A DNA stretch of 64,000 bases from UBA2108 sp002713215 (GTDB lineage: Bacteria; Bacteroidota; Bacteroidia; Flavobacteriales_G; Salibacteraceae), in the NCBI GenBank assembly GCA_937891015.1, contig CALAPY010000060.1, positions 41,530 to 105,529 on the forward strand, read 5' to 3'. Numbering within the stretch: position 1 is the first letter of the stretch; the number at the start of each line of letters is the position of its first letter. Both the position numbers and the translations under genes were made by a program. This document shows, piece after piece, positions 43,577 to 52,130 of this stretch. Below the pieces are notes generated by a model. The model was not told the DNA's origin. It saw nothing but the letters and a program-made list of their open reading frames with translations, and ran no database searches.

Positions 43577-44053
43577 ATTCTTATCGCTAACATTATCATT
43601 TATACCGACGGAGCTGCAAAAGGAAACCCTGGAAATGGGGGTTATGGCATTGTAATGCTTTCGGGAGGTCATCGCAAAGAAATTTCAGAAGGCTTCAAGT
43701 TGACTACAAACAATCGAATGGAATTACTGGCTGTAATTGTGGCGCTAGAAACCATTAAGGGCGAAAACCATTCAGTAACGGTTTACTCAGATTCTAAATA
43801 CGTAGTAGATTCCATTGAAAAAGGATGGGTTTTCAATTGGGTCAAAAAGGGATTTAAGGGAAAGAAGAATGTTGACTTGTGGAAGCGCTATCTAAAAATC
43901 CATCCGAAAAACCCCGTTAAGTATGTCTGGGTTAAAGGCCATGCAAATATTCCTGAAAATGAAAGGTGTGATCAACTTGCCGTGGAGGCAGCCGAAGGGG
44001 ATAACCTTTTGATTGACAAAGAATACGAGAAAGTAGAGAAGGGATTGTTTTAG
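43577..44053 (+). CDS. rnhA: Ribonuclease HI without a canonical start codon
   Basis: Cleaves RNA in RNA-DNA hybrids. The frame is open from 43541 and reads IIIYTDGAAKGNPGNGGYG, the normal RNase HI front, with the first catalytic Asp codon at 43607. The other active-site residues follow: Glu in NNRMELLAV, Asp in YSDSKYV and Asp in ERCDQLA. The first ATG in frame is at 43655, after the first Asp, and no ATG, GTG or TTG occurs upstream. An ATT at 43577 or ATC at 43583 is the likely start, giving about 156-158 residues as in E. coli (155). It begins 4 nt after dxs. Confidence 0.88.
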   Translation: MLIANIIIYTDGAAKGNPGNGGYGIVMLSGGHRKEISEGFKLTTNNRMELLAVIVALETIKGENHSVTVYSDSKYVVDSIEKGWVFNWVKKGFKGKKNVDLWKRYLKIHPKNPVKYVWVKGHANIPENERCDQLAVEAAEGDNLLIDKEYEKVEKGLF

Positions 44054-44061
44054 ATTTATAA

Positions 44062-45276
44062 CTAATCTAACCTTAAATTGTTTTTCCAAAGTAGAGAACT
44101 ATCGCCATAACTCAAAAACCGAAATCCATTACCCAAAGCATAATCGTAAATAGACTGCCAGTCATTACCGACTAATGCGGAAACAAGCAACAATAAAGTA
44201 CTTTTTGGCTGATGAAAATTGGTAATTAAAGCGTCAGCAAATCGAAACTGATATCCTGGTGCAATTATGATACTGGTTTTACCCATCAATTCCCCTTCCC
44301 AATTTTTTTGAAGATAATCAATGATAAATGAGAGGGCATCAGAAGCACCTCTAGTAATATTTCCATCATAGGGTGTCCATTGATCAACACCTGCAGGTAA
44401 GGCAATAACCTTCTCGTTTCCTATCCAGAACAAGCTTTCTAAGGCTCGCATGCTGGTTGTGCCAACTACAACAATGGGCTTTCCTTTTTCCAGGTGGTCT
44501 CTTAAAGTTATTAATTGATCAAGATGGAATGAAAATGATTCGGCATGCATATCATGATCTCTCATGGTTTCTGACTTCACAGGTTGAAATGTTCCGGCTC
44601 CAACGTGCAGCGTAATAGGTAAGGTGCCAATGCCTTTGGCTTCTAATTTTTGAAGTAATTCTTCGGTAAAATGAAGGCCTGCGGTAGGAGCAGCCACTGA
44701 CCCTTCCTCTATACTATACACAGTTTGGTATCGATGTTTGTCCTCTTCTTCGGCCTCTCTTTTAAGGTAGGGAGGAAGAGGTACCTTACCCAATTGTTCG
44801 ATCAATTCACTAAACGTAATTTCATCCTCCCATTGAAATTGAATCACATAGTCATTACCCTCTTTCCCAATTAAGGAGGCTGTAAGTTTAACCCCGGAAG
44901 GTGAATGCAAAACCAGTGATTCATCTTTCCACTTTTTTGCATTTCCAACCATACATTTCCAGGTGGCCGACCTCTTTTGTTGCATGGCCTGTGTAAGTTC
45001 TATACTATCAGGTTCAAGGCAAAAAACTTCGATTTTAGCTCCAGTAGATTTTAAGAATTGCAATCGGGCATAAAAGACTTTGGTATTATTGTATACCAGG
45101 AGGCAATTGGCTGGTAATTCTTCTACAATGTTTTCGAATTGAGACTCATTAATTCCTCCATTTCGATAAATAAGAAGCTTGGATTTTTCTCGTTGTTCCA
45201 AAGGAAACTTAGCGATCCGGTTTTCTGGAAGATCATAGATGTAGTCTTCTATCCTGAGGTTTTTTGGATGGCTCAT
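44062..45276 (-). CDS. queA: S-adenosylmethionine:tRNA ribosyltransferase-isomerase
   Basis: Transfers and isomerises the ribosyl part of SAM onto preQ1-tRNA to make epoxyqueuosine. The 404-residue length is a little above that of the E. coli enzyme. Typical blocks are DYIYDLPENRIAKFPLEQRE near the start, YNNTKVFYARL, VPLPPYLKREAEEEDKHRYQTVY, EGSVAAPTAGLHFTEELL, TLHVGAGTFQPV and TNFHQPKSTLLLLVSAL. It sits 3 nt downstream of the dihydrouridine synthase gene, so two tRNA-modification genes share a unit. Confidence 0.95.
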   Translation of the reverse strand: MSHPKNLRIEDYIYDLPENRIAKFPLEQREKSKLLIYRNGGINESQFENIVEELPANCLLVYNNTKVFYARLQFLKSTGAKIEVFCLEPDSIELTQAMQQKRSATWKCMVGNAKKWKDESLVLHSPSGVKLTASLIGKEGNDYVIQFQWEDEITFSELIEQLGKVPLPPYLKREAEEEDKHRYQTVYSIEEGSVAAPTAGLHFTEELLQKLEAKGIGTLPITLHVGAGTFQPVKSETMRDHDMHAESFSFHLDQLITLRDHLEKGKPIVVVGTTSMRALESLFWIGNEKVIALPAGVDQWTPYDGNITRGASDALSFIIDYLQKNWEGELMGKTSIIIAPGYQFRFADALITNFHQPKSTLLLLVSALVGNDWQSIYDYALGNGFRFLSYGDSSLLWKNNLRLD

Positions 45277-45279
45277 GAA

Positions 45280-46281
45280 CTAGGAAATTTCCTGACCAAC
45301 GAAGTGATCGTGAATGTCGTCAAAAATGGGAAGTAGCTCTTCCGGGGTATCAGCGGTTACCAATCTAATTCGGAAATCTTTGAAATGTGGAATTCCTTTG
45401 AAGTAGTTGCCATAATGCCTTCTGGTTTCAACTATTCCAAGTATTGGCCCCTTCCATTTTAAAGCAAGTTCTACGTGTCGCTTTGCCATTTGAATCCGTT
45501 CTTCCAGAGTAGGGGGCTTTAATTGTTGTCCCGTTTTCAAATAATGTTTTATTTCATTGAATATCCAGGGATACCCAATACTTGCACGCCCAATCATAAC
45601 ACCATCAATACCAAAGCGATTTTTCATTTCCAGGGCTTTTTGACCATCAGTTACGTCACCGTTTCCAAAAACTGGAATGTGCATCCTTGGGTTATTTTTA
45701 ACTTCTCCAATGAGCGACCAATCGGCTTCGCCCTTGTACATCTGCTTTCGCGTTCTTCCATGGATCGAAATTGCCTTAATACCTGTATCCTGGAGTTGTT
45801 CGGCAACGTCCACTATGTATTTCGTCGAGTCATCCCACCCCAGGCGGGTTTTCACGGTTACGGGAAGCGAAGTAGAGTTGACAATTTCTCGGGTCATTCT
45901 CACCATTTTTGGTATGTCTTGCAGAATGCCTGCGCCAGCACCTTTTCCAGTAACTTTTTTAACTGGGCATCCATAATTAATATCCAGAATGTCCGGTTTG
46001 GAGCGCTCAACAATTTGAGCGGAGAGTCTCATGCTTTCAATTTCCGACCCAAAAATCTGAATGCCGATAGGTCGCTCTGCTTCATAAATGTCAAGTTTTT
46101 CTACGCTCTTGGCAGCATCTCTGATCAACCCTTCACTGGAAATGAATTCGGTAAACATTAAATCCGCGCCGTTTTCTTTGCAAAGTGCTCTAAATGGGGG
46201 GTCACTAACATCTTCCATGGGTGCAAGCAACAACGGAAATTCGCCTAATCCTATATCTCCAATTTTAACCAAATTGTTCAA
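45280..46281 (-). CDS. dusB: tRNA dihydrouridine synthase
   Basis: An FMN enzyme reducing uridines in tRNA; 333 residues. PLLLAPMEDVSDPPFRALCKENGADLMFTEF opens the TIM barrel. DINYGCPVKKVTGKGAGAG holds the catalytic Cys, and VKTRLGWDDS, ISIHGRTRKQMYKGEADW, PVFGNGDVTDG and GVMIGRASIGYPWIF complete the FMN and phosphate sites. A C-terminal helical tRNA-binding domain follows. The start is TTG at 46281. The blocks fit the DusB group best. It is the first gene of the dusB-queA unit. Confidence 0.93.
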   Translation of the reverse strand: MNNLVKIGDIGLGEFPLLLAPMEDVSDPPFRALCKENGADLMFTEFISSEGLIRDAAKSVEKLDIYEAERPIGIQIFGSEIESMRLSAQIVERSKPDILDINYGCPVKKVTGKGAGAGILQDIPKMVRMTREIVNSTSLPVTVKTRLGWDDSTKYIVDVAEQLQDTGIKAISIHGRTRKQMYKGEADWSLIGEVKNNPRMHIPVFGNGDVTDGQKALEMKNRFGIDGVMIGRASIGYPWIFNEIKHYLKTGQQLKPPTLEERIQMAKRHVELALKWKGPILGIVETRRHYGNYFKGIPHFKDFRIRLVTADTPEELLPIFDDIHDHFVGQEIS

Positions 46282-46294
46282 GTATATTTGAGCG

Positions 46295-46302
46295 CAAAAT
46301 TA
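46295..46302 (-). promoter_or_regulatory. Promoter -7 element for dusB-queA
   Basis: TAATTTTG followed by C on the minus strand, exact TAnnTTTG, 13 nt before the TTG start at 46281. Confidence 0.5.
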
Positions 46303-46338
46303 GCGATATGCTAATAAAGAGCAGTCACCTGAATTTAT

Positions 46339-47238
46339 TTGCCCCGATTGAGTCTACCATCTAAAATAGTATTGCTGATTGGCCTTTTCGTAATGGGCTT
46401 ATTGCTGTTTTCATTATTGGGTTATGGACTGGCCTCTTTGTTTTTTGGACTCGAAATTGGACAATTGGCCAACCTTGATAATTACCGAGCAGTACAAGCT
46501 TTAAAGTTTGTGCAGTCATTAGTTACACTTGGCACATTTGTCTTTCCCGTATGGCTCTTTTCCAAAATAGTTAAAGAACAATTTGGAGCTTATTTCAGTA
46601 TGAAAGGGGTAAGGGTCAACTTGATAATTATAGTGACGGTTTTGGGAATCTGCGCTATGCCAGTGATAGGCTGGATGGCTGAACTAAACATGCAAATGGC
46701 CCTACCTGAGTCATTGTCCTGGCTGGAAGAATTTTTACGAGCATCTGAGGAAAGCGCTAGGCAGATTACGGAGGCATTTTTAGCTGTGAATACACGGAGT
46801 GAAATGCTGATAAACATTTTTGTAATTGCCGTATTACCAGCTGTTGGAGAAGAATTGTTATTCCGCGGTGCTTTGCAGGGAACCTTAATTAAACACACTC
46901 AAAACAAACACCTTTCCATCTGGATAAGCGCAGCCTTGTTCAGTGCGATTCATATGCAGTTTTTTGGGTTTTTTCCCAGGATGATTCTAGGGGCACTGTT
47001 TGGCTATTTGGTGGTTTGGGGAGGTTCTCTTTGGTATTCCATTTGGGCCCACTTTATCAACAACGGGGTTACGGTTTTATTCATGTACCTGATTTATAAA
47101 GGAGAGCTTAGCACTGAATTTGAGACTTTTGGAGCCAATGAAGGCGATTGGTTCTACGTCATATTTAGCACATTGTTGGTCGTTGGACTAATCGGCTTAT
47201 TCCGGTTTAGTACCTTGCAAAAAGCCTTGAATAATTAA
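46339..47238 (+). CDS. CPBP family intramembrane glutamic endopeptidase
   Basis: A 299-residue polytopic protease of the Rce1/CAAX type. About eight membrane segments are visible. The active-site motifs are GEELLFRGALQGTL (Glu-Glu and Arg) near 170, FSAIHMQFFGFFPRM with the His near 197, and IWAHFINNGVTVLF with the second His and Asn near 235. Start choice: TTG at 46339 is the first usable codon after an in-frame stop at 46330. Substrates are unknown. The stop overlaps the next, convergent gene by 4 nt. Confidence 0.88.
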   Translation: MPRLSLPSKIVLLIGLFVMGLLLFSLLGYGLASLFFGLEIGQLANLDNYRAVQALKFVQSLVTLGTFVFPVWLFSKIVKEQFGAYFSMKGVRVNLIIIVTVLGICAMPVIGWMAELNMQMALPESLSWLEEFLRASEESARQITEAFLAVNTRSEMLINIFVIAVLPAVGEELLFRGALQGTLIKHTQNKHLSIWISAALFSAIHMQFFGFFPRMILGALFGYLVVWGGSLWYSIWAHFINNGVTVLFMYLIYKGELSTEFETFGANEGDWFYVIFSTLLVVGLIGLFRFSTLQKALNN

Positions 47239-47639
47239 GGATGCCAGATTCCTTTGCAGTTTAAAACAGGGATTTCAACCAGAAATTTATTGGAGATCGA
47301 ACCGGCAATAAACAGGTATTTTTTATCGTAGATTTTATTGCCTCGATAAAAGCTGACCCAGTACTCATTATTTAAACCGAAAACCTCTTCGTGAATCGGT
47401 TCTACCTTTATGGAATTCATTGCCTCGACGTTGTCCAAAAACCGTCTAAGTGTTGAAGTTTTTACGTCTTTGCCGTCTTTTTTGCCATACCCATTGCTGG
47501 TTACCATTAGGTTTTTAATGGCTTTTTTACCGTAATTAATCACATAAACAAACCATTCTTCGACTCCAGCCTCATTCGTTTCAGGAACGATAGCTACCGC
47601 AACATCTTTTATCTCAGGAAAATCTACGTTTCTGATCAT
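47235..47639 (-). CDS. Small conserved protein of unknown function
   Basis: A 134-residue soluble protein without signal or membrane segments. It is mostly beta-strand (VAVAIVPETNEAGVEEWFVYVINYG, KYLFIAGSISNKFLVEIPVL) with a basic central stretch (YGKKDGKDVKTSTLRRFLDN). No catalytic pattern is visible and I do not recognise a named family. It starts 6 nt after the stop of the S9 peptidase gene, so it is probably co-transcribed with it, and its 3' end overlaps the convergent CPBP protease by 4 nt. Confidence 0.68.
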   Translation of the reverse strand: MIRNVDFPEIKDVAVAIVPETNEAGVEEWFVYVINYGKKAIKNLMVTSNGYGKKDGKDVKTSTLRRFLDNVEAMNSIKVEPIHEEVFGLNNEYWVSFYRGNKIYDKKYLFIAGSISNKFLVEIPVLNCKGIWHP

Positions 47640-47645
47640 ATATTT

Positions 47646-49676
47646 TTACAAGGTTTCTTTAAGCCACTTAAAAAATTCGCTATGCCAAATGATTCCATTT
47701 TGTGGGGAGAGGACCCAATGACTTTCTTCTGGAAAGTATACAAAACGACTTTTTAAGCCCATTTGCCTGGCTGCATTAAAAGCTTCCATTCCTTGTCCTT
47801 CGGGAACACGAAAATCTTTTCCTCCATGAAATACTAGCATGGGCGTATTCCAATTAGCAACGTATTTATGAGGCGAATGTTTTTCATAGCTTGCAGGTGG
47901 ACTCTTTTGGTAGTATGCTCCTCCAATATCCCAATTGGCAAAAAAGAGTTCTTCGGTGGTTCCATACCAGCTTTCAAGGTTAAATAAACCACAATGCGAT
48001 ATAAATGTCTTAAACCTGTTTTCGTGAATACCGGCCAACATATACACGGAATAACCACCGTAACTGGCCCCTATGGCGCCCAGGCGATTTTCATCGACGT
48101 AAGGTTCTTTGGCCAACTCATCAATTGCACTGAAATAGTCTTTCATAGCTTGTCCGCCCCAATCCTTGCTGATGGCTTCGTTCCATTCTACTCCAAAACT
48201 GGGAAGTCCTCTTCTATTAGGAGCAACCACTATGTACCCTGCAGCGGCCATCAACTGGAAATTCCAACGGAACGAATAAAACTGAGAAACAGCGCTCTGT
48301 GGGCCACCCTGACAGTACAAAAGAGTAGGGTGTTTTTTAGCGGGGTCAAAATTGGGAGGATATATTACCCAGGTAAGCATGTCTTTTCCATCGGTAGTTT
48401 TAACCATTCGTTTTTCAACTTTGCCCCTTGCAATTCCCTGATATATTTTGTCATTTACGTGGGTTAGTTGAACAGCTTCTCCAGATTTAATATTCACGGA
48501 ATATATTTCACTGGCGTTGTTCATATCCTGGCGAAGGGCAATTATCTGACTACCCGCCTCGAGAATAGATCGGTAGTTATATTGTCCGTTGGTTACTTGT
48601 CTAAAATGAACGGCAGGGTCAATCGAGGACAATTTTTTAGGCAAAGTGATTTCGAATATTTGATAAGTAGCATTTATGGAGGCTAAAAAGAAGATCTTTT
48701 TGGCATCTTTACTCCAGGTGTAGGTAGAAACTGTATTGTCCCACTTTTGGGTTATGTTCACATCTTCACCAGTAGATAAATCTCGGATAATGAGGTCGTT
48801 TTTGTCACTCTCATAGCCATCTCTTGCCATGGATAACCAGGCCATTTTATTTCCCTTGGAGTTGAATTGCGGACTACTATCATAACCTTTTCGTCCCAGT
48901 GTAATGTTCTTAGTTTCTCCTGATTCAATGTTATAGGAATAAAGGTCAGAGTTGGTGCTCGTTGCATATTCAATTCCCGATAGTTTTTTGCACTGATAAA
49001 CTATTTCCTGTCCATTGGGGTTCCAGGTTAAATCTTCCGACCCTCCAAATGGTTTCATGGGCACATCAAACAATTCACCTGACATAATATCCTTCATATC
49101 AACAGCCGGTTTTCCTTCGGTAATGTCAACAAGTGCAGGGTGAGAAAACTTTCCGTTTGACCAATTATCCCAATGACGGAACATCAAGTCATCGTATATC
49201 TTAACATTAGCCTTTTTATAATTTTCGTATTCATCAGATGCCTGCTTTTGAAGCTTCTGTGTAATCGTTCCTAAAATTCTGTTGCCTGTTGGTGAGTAGC
49301 TTAGGTTGCCCATGGGAGCCACGAAGTTTGAGATTTGATTTGAGATTCCGGAAGCATCCAGTTCCCAGATTTGTCCCTTACTAGCATAGTTAAGTGATCC
49401 GTTCGGGCCAATCATCAGATTACCAACACCACCTTTCAAGTCTGTGAGTTTGTTTAATTCTCCACCTTCCAGGGAAATGGAGTATATCTGGCTTTGGCCT
49501 TTATTTGAATCTAAATCGTAGTAGCGAATAGTAAAATAAAGCGTGCTACCATCATTAGAGAGTATCGGACTTCCAACTCGTCCCAGTTTCCAGAGTAATT
49601 CCGGGGTCATCACTGATTGCGAAAAAGTGATTCCAAATGATAGTACTGCAATGCTAAAGGCAATTAATTTTTTCAT
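47646..49676 (-). CDS. Secreted S9 family prolyl oligopeptidase-like peptidase
   Basis: A 676-residue serine peptidase with a signal peptide (MKKLIAFSIAVLSFGITFSQ). Residues about 25-400 form a beta-propeller with WD40-like units (LTWNPNGQEIVYQCKK, YTWSKDAKKIFFLAS). The alpha/beta-hydrolase domain follows: HPTLLYCQGGPQSAVSQFYSFRW, the nucleophile Ser in GASYGGYSVYML, Asp in FHGGKDFRVP and His in EESHWVLSP. Members cleave oligopeptides or acylated amino acids, here in the periplasm. The last 40 bases before the gene carry only a weak promoter match. Confidence 0.92.
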   Translation of the reverse strand: MKKLIAFSIAVLSFGITFSQSVMTPELLWKLGRVGSPILSNDGSTLYFTIRYYDLDSNKGQSQIYSISLEGGELNKLTDLKGGVGNLMIGPNGSLNYASKGQIWELDASGISNQISNFVAPMGNLSYSPTGNRILGTITQKLQKQASDEYENYKKANVKIYDDLMFRHWDNWSNGKFSHPALVDITEGKPAVDMKDIMSGELFDVPMKPFGGSEDLTWNPNGQEIVYQCKKLSGIEYATSTNSDLYSYNIESGETKNITLGRKGYDSSPQFNSKGNKMAWLSMARDGYESDKNDLIIRDLSTGEDVNITQKWDNTVSTYTWSKDAKKIFFLASINATYQIFEITLPKKLSSIDPAVHFRQVTNGQYNYRSILEAGSQIIALRQDMNNASEIYSVNIKSGEAVQLTHVNDKIYQGIARGKVEKRMVKTTDGKDMLTWVIYPPNFDPAKKHPTLLYCQGGPQSAVSQFYSFRWNFQLMAAAGYIVVAPNRRGLPSFGVEWNEAISKDWGGQAMKDYFSAIDELAKEPYVDENRLGAIGASYGGYSVYMLAGIHENRFKTFISHCGLFNLESWYGTTEELFFANWDIGGAYYQKSPPASYEKHSPHKYVANWNTPMLVFHGGKDFRVPEGQGMEAFNAARQMGLKSRFVYFPEESHWVLSPQNGIIWHSEFFKWLKETL

Positions 49677-49740
49677 AGCTCAATTGAATTTTGGCGAAGG
49701 TAAATTTTTTGAATGGTGTACCTGGCTTTACTTAAAGGGA

Positions 49741-50325
49741 TTAACCATTATTTGATTGGTTTCGAAGCTTCTTTTTCCACTCGATATAACCCCAGACACT
49801 TGCTATCGCATATATGACCATTAATGCTGAATAAATGGATAGATTTTTTGAATAATAGAGCCAAATAGAAAACACATTGAGAACGATCCAGTAGATCCAG
49901 GCACTTAGCACCTTGTGAGCCTCCATAAATGACGCAACAAAGCTGAATGAGGTTGAAAAAGCGTCGTAATAGGGTTTATCCGCATCGGTTTGAGTATTAA
50001 AAAAATAACCCAGCCCAAGTAATCCTATGATTCCCGCTGCTAACGCAAAAAGGTGTGGCTTAATTCTCCAGGTCTTGATTCTTATGGACTTGTTTGAGCT
50101 AAGTACTCCTGCCCAAACCAACCAACCATAAACACCAATAACTATGTAGAAGCCATATAAAATAGCTTCGCTGTACAATTTTGCATCAACAAATAAGTAA
50201 ATGCTAAGAATCGAAGCCAAGATGCCATTGGGCCAGCACCAAATGTTTTCTTTCACCAGTAACACCAAGTATATTAGATTAAAAATTACCGCCAGGATTT
50301 CTATGATTTCGGGTATAGATAACAA
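49741..50325 (-). CDS. pnuC: PnuC-type nicotinamide riboside transporter
   Basis: A 194-residue inner-membrane transporter with seven predicted segments. The signature VKENIWCWPNGILASILSIYLFVDAKLYSEA (split here by position 25-55) carries the substrate-binding Trp and Asn residues. AWIYWIVLNVFSIWLYYSKNL repeats the pattern in the second half, as in the SWEET-like fold. It imports nicotinamide riboside for NAD salvage; no NadR or kinase gene is next to it. The start is TTG at 50325. It is divergent from the oxygenase gene with 41 nt between. Confidence 0.9.
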   Translation of the reverse strand: MLSIPEIIEILAVIFNLIYLVLLVKENIWCWPNGILASILSIYLFVDAKLYSEAILYGFYIVIGVYGWLVWAGVLSSNKSIRIKTWRIKPHLFALAAGIIGLLGLGYFFNTQTDADKPYYDAFSTSFSFVASFMEAHKVLSAWIYWIVLNVFSIWLYYSKNLSIYSALMVIYAIASVWGYIEWKKKLRNQSNNG

Positions 50326-50366
50326 ATTCGAGTTACTTAAATTCGTCCGCGAAAATAGCAGAATCT

Positions 50367-51134
50367 ATGACTATGCTTCTGAAACATTTGCAAGGCAATC
50401 ATTATTCAAAACTGCCCGGCATAACAAATCAAGCCGCAGAGTTGAAAGGGGCAATGACTGCATTCTTAAATAGGGATATTGAATATCGAACCCGCTTTGC
50501 TCAAGAGAATTTTGAAATAGGGTTTGATGGCTATTCGTACCCTGGGCAAATAGATAGCATTAATCAGGCCTATGACGATTACCTACACTCCATGGTGCTT
50601 TCGGAGTTTTATCCCATTGCAAAATACCCATCGGAGTTTCACTTTTATTTGAAAAACATCTTTCCAAAGATGATTAAAGAGGTTAAAGAATCAATTGAAT
50701 GGGAAGAATTGGAAACCGAACTTGGCTTGGAAGGAAAATTGGGCTTTTCTTTTTCTGTAAACTATTATCCTTCGTTTGAATCTTCAGGAGAGCCATCAGG
50801 AGTTAGGCTTACGGAGCACATTGATGGCTCGTTGCTTACTATTTTTCCGTACGGGTTTGATGAGGGTTTGCAGATTAATGATCAAGGAAATTGGATAAAT
50901 TGGATTCCCTTAAACGGAACTGTTTGTTTTCCGGGATATATGATGGATTTAGCAACTAATGGCGAAATAGGTTCACTAAACCATCGCCTGAACTGGACCC
51001 ATGACCAGCAAAGAGACCGTTTTGCTTTTGCACTCTTTATTGTTCCTAAACCTAATGTGGTATTGAACTTTGCCAATGGTGAACAATGGAATACTAAAGA
51101 ATATTATCAGAATTATTTGGCCTTGTTTGATTGA
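50367..51134 (+). CDS. 2-oxoglutarate/Fe(II)-dependent oxygenase, IPNS-like
   Basis: A 255-residue non-heme iron enzyme. The iron ligands are seen as His151 and Asp153 in LTEHIDGSLLTIF and a distal His206 in SLNHRLNW; Arg218 in DRFAFALF would bind 2-oxoglutarate. The layout resembles the isopenicillin N synthase-like group. The N-terminal half lacks the usual DIOX_N motifs, so the substrate cannot be guessed. The start ATG is at 50367. The convergent gpsA gene ends on the next base. Confidence 0.78.
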   Translation: MTMLLKHLQGNHYSKLPGITNQAAELKGAMTAFLNRDIEYRTRFAQENFEIGFDGYSYPGQIDSINQAYDDYLHSMVLSEFYPIAKYPSEFHFYLKNIFPKMIKEVKESIEWEELETELGLEGKLGFSFSVNYYPSFESSGEPSGVRLTEHIDGSLLTIFPYGFDEGLQINDQGNWINWIPLNGTVCFPGYMMDLATNGEIGSLNHRLNWTHDQQRDRFAFALFIVPKPNVVLNFANGEQWNTKEYYQNYLALFD

Positions 51135-52127
51135 TTACGAAAGTCGGTCGGCTAAAATTTTCATTTCAACACTAGGTGCGATTTTTTCGTACAGGATTCG
51201 ATATACTGCATCGCAAATCGGGAGGTCTACGTTGAATTTTTTATTGATTTCAATAACTCCTTTGGCAGCGTAATAACCTTCTGCCACCATGTTCATTTCA
51301 AATTGAGCAGATCGAACTGAATACCCCCTGCCAATCATACTACCAAAAGTTCTGTTTCTGGAATATTGTGAGTAGCATGTAACCAGTAAATCTCCCAAAT
51401 AAGCAGAGCTATTTACGTCTCGGTGTATAGAGTGAACTACATCTACAAAACGCTTAATCTCTTGCAGTGCGTTAGAAATTAGTACGGCCTGGAAGTTATC
51501 TCCATAACCCAATCCGTGGCACAATCCGCTTGCCACAGCATACACGTTTTTAAGCACTGCCGAAAGTTCGGACCCGAAAAGATCGTCAGACACTGTGGTT
51601 TTAATGTATCGACAGGCAAGCATATTGGCCAATTCGGTAGCGATTGAAGTATCTTCACAGGCAACAGTCAGGTAAGATAACCGCTCCATAGCAACTTCCT
51701 CTGCGTGGCATGGGCCGCAAATAATACCAATTTGGTTATAGGGGGTTCTAAACTGTTTGTGGAAAAACTTTACCGGAATGGCATGGTATTCCGGAACAAC
51801 CCCCTTAATGGCAGTAAAAATGATCTTTTTGTCCAGGCCTTCTTTTGGATAGTCTTCAAATACATCGTACAAAAAGGCGGAGGGAGTTGCCATAATAAGG
51901 ATATCCGAGTTATCGATAATCTCCTTTAGGTTGCTGCTTACGTTGATTTTGTCTCCAACAAAAAATACAGAGGAAAGATAATTTGGGTTTCGATGGTAGT
52001 TGTTGAAGTGCTCTACCGAGTTTTCATTCTTCATCCACCAATTCAGTGAATCAATATTCTCAGTAAGAATTTTAACCAATGCGGTTGCCCAGCTACCGCC
52101 TCCTATTACCCCAACACGTCCTTTCAT
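51135..52127 (-). CDS. gpsA: NAD(P)-dependent glycerol-3-phosphate dehydrogenase
   Basis: Reduces dihydroxyacetone phosphate to sn-glycerol-3-phosphate for phospholipid synthesis. The Rossmann motif GVIGGGSWATALVKIL is at residues 5-20, IMATPSAFL at about 77, and the FTAIKGVVPE and GIICGPCHAEEVA blocks follow. The catalytic Lys is in AVLKNVYAVASGLCHGLGYGDN, and LGDLLVTCYSQYSRNRTFG completes the substrate site. The 330-residue length is normal. The BNR lipoprotein gene lies 3 nt upstream on the same strand. Confidence 0.95.
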   Translation of the reverse strand: MKGRVGVIGGGSWATALVKILTENIDSLNWWMKNENSVEHFNNYHRNPNYLSSVFFVGDKINVSSNLKEIIDNSDILIMATPSAFLYDVFEDYPKEGLDKKIIFTAIKGVVPEYHAIPVKFFHKQFRTPYNQIGIICGPCHAEEVAMERLSYLTVACEDTSIATELANMLACRYIKTTVSDDLFGSELSAVLKNVYAVASGLCHGLGYGDNFQAVLISNALQEIKRFVDVVHSIHRDVNSSAYLGDLLVTCYSQYSRNRTFGSMIGRGYSVRSAQFEMNMVAEGYYAAKGVIEINKKFNVDLPICDAVYRILYEKIAPSVEMKILADRLS

Positions 52128-52130
52128 ACA

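Noticed and set aside
45523..46161. A 212-codon plus-strand frame over dusB
   Set aside because: It is antisense to a clear dihydrouridine synthase and has no recognisable features.
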